Below are positions 30,860 to 33,591 of a stretch of DNA of 33,591 nt, in pieces. The notes below the pieces were generated by a model. That model ran no database searches. It saw only the letters and a list, made by a program, of their open reading frames with translations, and was not told the DNA's origin. Position 1 is the first letter of the stretch; every line of letters begins with the position of its first letter. The stretch spans positions 1 through 33,591 of the forward strand of contig CANQIP010000016.1 in assembly GCA_947623955.1 (NCBI GenBank), read 5' to 3'. The DNA is from an uncultured Clostridia bacterium (lineage in GTDB: Bacteria > Bacillota > Clostridia > UBA1381). A program made the position numbers and the translations under genes.

Positions 30860-31654
30860 TCATATAAGTTCGAGGAATGCTCCCATGTTTCCCCGCTTTC
30901 CGTTCGTTTTTCTGTGCGAAAATAAAAATCCGCTGTTTTCGTATGTGTCAATTCCGCAGTCGTTCACGCTCTTTACGCCCTCATTTTCAAGCTGTATACG
31001 TATCGCCTTCTGCATATCGACGTGGTACTTATCTCCGTATTTAACGGCTGTGTCCGCGCCGAACTCCCGAATGAAAATTTCGGCGACCTCGTCGCCGACC
31101 TCAAAGCTTTCGCATTGTATGGACGGCCCTATCGCGGTGAGAATGTCCGAGGGGTTCGAGCCGTATTCCGCAGCCATTTTACGCACGACCTTTGCAGATA
31201 TGCGTTGCACAGTCCCTCTCCAGCCCGAATGGGCAAGCGCGATAACTCGCCGCACGGGGTCTAAGAAAAATACGGGCGTGCAGTCCGCGTAAAGCGTGAC
31301 AAGCGGAATATTTGCCTTATCGGTTATAAGCGCGTCGACGCTCTCAAACGCGTTTTCGCGTACAACCCCGTTTCCGAGGTCGTTTTCCGACGCGGTGTGG
31401 ATTATGTCGCCGTGCGTCTGGTGCGACAGCACGAGGCGCGTGTGGTCGATACCGAGCGCGTTTGAGATTATCTCGTAGTTTTTAAGCACGTTTGCGCGGT
31501 CGTCGTCGCAGTGAAAGCGTAAATTCATCGACGCGTAGCAGCCCTTGCTCACGCCGCCCTCACGCGTGGAAAATCCGTGGCGCACAAGTCCCGTGTCCTC
31601 AAAGGAGGATATTGTGTAAAACTTTACGCCGTTTTTGTCATTCAGTTTCCACAT
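30860..31654 (-). CDS. pgeF: Peptidoglycan editing factor PgeF (YfiH, multicopper-oxidase-like fold)
   Basis: 264 residues. PgeF is a cytoplasmic hydrolase that removes faulty muropeptide precursors; members were earlier annotated as laccase or DUF152. Zn-binding residues are visible in SHQTHGD, LYADCTPVF and AHSGWRGT, followed by GPSIQCESFEVG and the C-terminal DTYENSGFLFSHRK. Start overlap with uvrC is 17 bases; the GGGGGAA ribosome site lies in the uvrC end. It fits with a repair and wall quality-control block. Confidence 0.94.
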   Translation of the reverse strand: MWKLNDKNGVKFYTISSFEDTGLVRHGFSTREGGVSKGCYASMNLRFHCDDDRANVLKNYEIISNALGIDHTRLVLSHQTHGDIIHTASENDLGNGVVRENAFESVDALITDKANIPLVTLYADCTPVFFLDPVRRVIALAHSGWRGTVQRISAKVVRKMAAEYGSNPSDILTAIGPSIQCESFEVGDEVAEIFIREFGADTAVKYGDKYHVDMQKAIRIQLENEGVKSVNDCGIDTYENSGFLFSHRKTNGKRGNMGAFLELI

Positions 31655-33515
31655 CGCCGTTCCCCCTGAAATAATCGTACACGCTCTGCGCCGCCTTGCG
31701 GTTCATACCCTCCGCGCGCATAAGCTCGTTCACATCCGTTTCTTTTATTTTATCAACAGTTTTAAATTCAGTCAATAGGGCTTTTCGTCTTTTTTCACCG
31801 ACGCCCTCGATTTTGTCAAGTTCCGAGGTGATTTTGCCGCGCAGCTTGCGGTGGTAGGAGATCGCCGTGTTGTGCACCTCGTCCTGTATGAGCGTTATCA
31901 GCTTAAATACGGGGCTCGACGGATTTATGCCTATCTCGCCGTCCTCCGATACGAGCGCGCGCGTGCGGTGACGGTCGTCCTTTACCATGCCGAAAGTCGG
32001 TATGTCGGTCTCTATCATTTCGAGCAGTTCCGTTATCGTGCTTAAATGTCCCTGTCCGCCGTCGAGAAGTATTAGGTCGGGCAGCGGCAGGAATTTCGCG
32101 TCTTTGCGCAGCAGTTCGCCGGTACGTATTTTATCCTCTTCGTCGAGCGCGTGGCGGAAACGGCGGTATATTACCTCGCGCATAGCCGCGTAGTCGTTCG
32201 CGCCCTCGAAGGATTTTATCTTAAACAGTCTGTGCTTGCGTTTCGCGGCTCTGCCATTTTCAAACACAGCCATTGCGCCCACGTTGTCCTCGCCCTGTAT
32301 GTTCGATATGTCGTAAGCCTCTATGCGGTTCGGACGCTTTTCAAGCTTTAAAAGCTCCTGCATACTGTCGAGAACGGTGTTCTTCTCGCGCTCCTTCATC
32401 ACGCGTATCTTGTAATTGCCGAGCGCGACCTCGGCGTTCGAGTGTACCATTTCTATCATATGGTGTTTCTCGCCGCGCACGGGGCGCGTGATCGTCACCT
32501 TTCTGCCCTTAATGCTGCGCAGCCACTCCGAAATCGCGTCAATGTCGTCTATCTCGTATTCCGTGAGTATCTCGCCCGGGATATACTCCGCGCTCTGGTA
32601 AAACTGTTTCACGAAATCGGTCATTATCTCGCGTTCGGTCGAGTTTGTGACGTTGTCTATCTTGTAGCTTTCGCGTCCTATCACCTTTCCGCCGCGTATA
32701 AAGAACATCTCGCAGAACGCCGTACCCGCGTCCCGCGCGAGAGCTATCGCGTCGCGGTCGTCCTGACGGTCGGTGTTTATAATCTTCTGCTGCTCCTCTA
32801 TATCCTTCACGGCGCGTATCTTGTCGCGTATGTCAGCCGCCTTTTCGTAGAGCATATTCCTTGACGCCTCGTTCATTTCCTCCGTAAGGCTCTGCAAAAG
32901 CTCGCGGTGGTTGCCGTCGAGAAAACGGCAGATATTGAAAAATACCTGTCTGTACTCCTCCCGGCTTACCTTGCCGGTACACGGAGCAAAGCAGTTGTTT
33001 ATGTGGTAGTTGAGGCACGGTCTGCCCTTCCTTATATCGTCGGGGAATTTTCTGCGGCACGTCGGCGGCTTAAACAGCTTTTGCACAAGTTCGAGCGTAT
33101 TTTTGAGCGTAATACCCGACACGTATGGCCCGTAGTACTTCGCGCCGTCCTTTTGCAGCTTTCGCACCTTTAAAAGTTTCGGGTACGGCTCGTTTATCGT
33201 GACCTTGATATACGGGTAGTGCTTGTCGTCTTTTAAAAGTATGTTGTACTTCGGACGGTGCTTTTTTATGAGGTTGCATTCGAGCGCGAGCGCCTCCGTT
33301 TCCGAATCGGTCACAATGTACTCGAACCACGCCACGTTCGACACCATAGCAAGCACCTTCGCGGTGTGGTTGGAGTTTTTGCGGAAATACTGACGCACGC
33401 GGTTTTTGAGTATCTTCGCCTTACCGACGTAGATAACGTCGCCGTCGGAGTTGTGCATGATATACACGCCCGGTCTGTCGGGCAGATTTTTCAGTTCTTC
33501 TTCCAAATCAAACAT
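31638..33515 (-). CDS. uvrC: Excinuclease ABC subunit C
   Basis: 625 residues, normal length. UvrC makes both cuts in nucleotide excision repair with UvrA and UvrB. It has a GIY-YIG nuclease domain at 1-85 (LPDRPGVYIMHN, VIYVGKA), a cluster of four Cys (PTCRR, RPCLNY, NNCFAPC) which in UvrC proteins may bind an Fe-S cluster, a UVR domain near 200-235 binding UvrB, and an RNase H-like nuclease (EAYDISNIQGED, LILLDGGQGH, VKDDRHRT, DEVHNTAISYHR). A C-terminal helix-hairpin-helix follows (KIEGVGEKRRKALL). ATG at 33515 with AGAGGAG upstream is chosen. It is the first visible gene of the nine-gene run. Confidence 0.97.
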   Translation of the reverse strand: MFDLEEELKNLPDRPGVYIMHNSDGDVIYVGKAKILKNRVRQYFRKNSNHTAKVLAMVSNVAWFEYIVTDSETEALALECNLIKKHRPKYNILLKDDKHYPYIKVTINEPYPKLLKVRKLQKDGAKYYGPYVSGITLKNTLELVQKLFKPPTCRRKFPDDIRKGRPCLNYHINNCFAPCTGKVSREEYRQVFFNICRFLDGNHRELLQSLTEEMNEASRNMLYEKAADIRDKIRAVKDIEEQQKIINTDRQDDRDAIALARDAGTAFCEMFFIRGGKVIGRESYKIDNVTNSTEREIMTDFVKQFYQSAEYIPGEILTEYEIDDIDAISEWLRSIKGRKVTITRPVRGEKHHMIEMVHSNAEVALGNYKIRVMKEREKNTVLDSMQELLKLEKRPNRIEAYDISNIQGEDNVGAMAVFENGRAAKRKHRLFKIKSFEGANDYAAMREVIYRRFRHALDEEDKIRTGELLRKDAKFLPLPDLILLDGGQGHLSTITELLEMIETDIPTFGMVKDDRHRTRALVSEDGEIGINPSSPVFKLITLIQDEVHNTAISYHRKLRGKITSELDKIEGVGEKRRKALLTEFKTVDKIKETDVNELMRAEGMNRKAAQSVYDYFRGNGDVETE

Positions 33516-33551
33516 AATCGCAGCTCCTCTTTGCGCCGTCGGTTTCATTAC

Positions 33552-33585
33552 AAAAAATAACTCTACAAAAAATGCAGAGTTATTT
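33552..33585 (-). terminator. Rho-independent terminator of a gene upstream, outside the window
   Basis: An inverted repeat of 10 bases (AAATAACTCT and AGAGTTATTT, 33555-33564 and 33576-33585) with an 11-base loop. On the minus strand the second arm runs into six T. It lies 36 bases before uvrC, so it likely ends the previous gene's transcript. The uvrC promoter was not identified. Confidence 0.65.
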
Positions 33586-33591
33586 TATTCA

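Overview
The window looks like a chromosomal segment of an uncultured anaerobic Firmicute of class Clostridia. The evidence is a fused IspH-ribosomal protein S1 gene next to plsC, cmk and aroH, a clostridial-type HutP protein, the nadK-argR-recN block, AAGGAGG-type ribosome binding sites, and TTGNNN-17-TANNNT promoters. GC is moderate to high, with heavy use of ATA for Ile. SLH and stalk-type surface domains and a secreted protein with a long Thr-Pro linker fit a gut or rumen lineage such as Oscillospirales or Monoglobales. That placement is an inference. I saw no prophage, CRISPR array, rRNA, tRNA or transposase.

Layout. Bases 1-5100 (minus strand): a MATE exporter cut by the window edge, a 52-residue deletion remnant of a flavodoxin-fold oxidoreductase, a secreted streptodornase-type nuclease, a secreted anthrax-lethal-factor-like zinc peptidase with 29 Thr-Pro repeats, and a small membrane protein. 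Bases 5103-7985 (minus): a SpoIIE/PP2C phosphatase and a PAS-containing [FeFe]-hydrogenase, which together look like an H2 or redox sensing pair. Bases 8145-11674 (plus): four tandem, mosaic secreted paralogues, divergent from the hydrogenase. They share a conserved module ending in a GQGVAPD motif, carry AT-rich C-termini of two alternating types, and one has an SLH cell-wall anchor in place of the stalk domain. This array is the best candidate for an undescribed system.

Bases 11728-15751 (minus): smpB, a hotdog thioesterase, recN, argR and nadK. Bases 15811-17298 (minus): a GH27 glycosidase fused to a rhodanese domain, divergent from a stripped-down RnfC-like protein at 17433-18464 (plus). 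Bases 18468-22140 (minus): a zinc-dependent phospholipase C family protein and three tandem M42 aminopeptidases. The middle M42 copy has lost most of its metal ligands. Bases 22141-22410 hold palindrome-rich repeat elements.

Bases 22411-33515 (minus): murD, then a tightly packed nine-gene run in transcription order uvrC, pgeF, an oligopeptide-binding lipoprotein, a BaiN/HI0933-type flavoprotein, hutP-like, aroH, cmk, plsC and ispH-rpsA. The run ends at an intrinsic terminator. Most of its junctions overlap or leave fewer than 20 bases, so it is probably one operon mixing DNA repair, wall, lipid, isoprenoid and translation functions.
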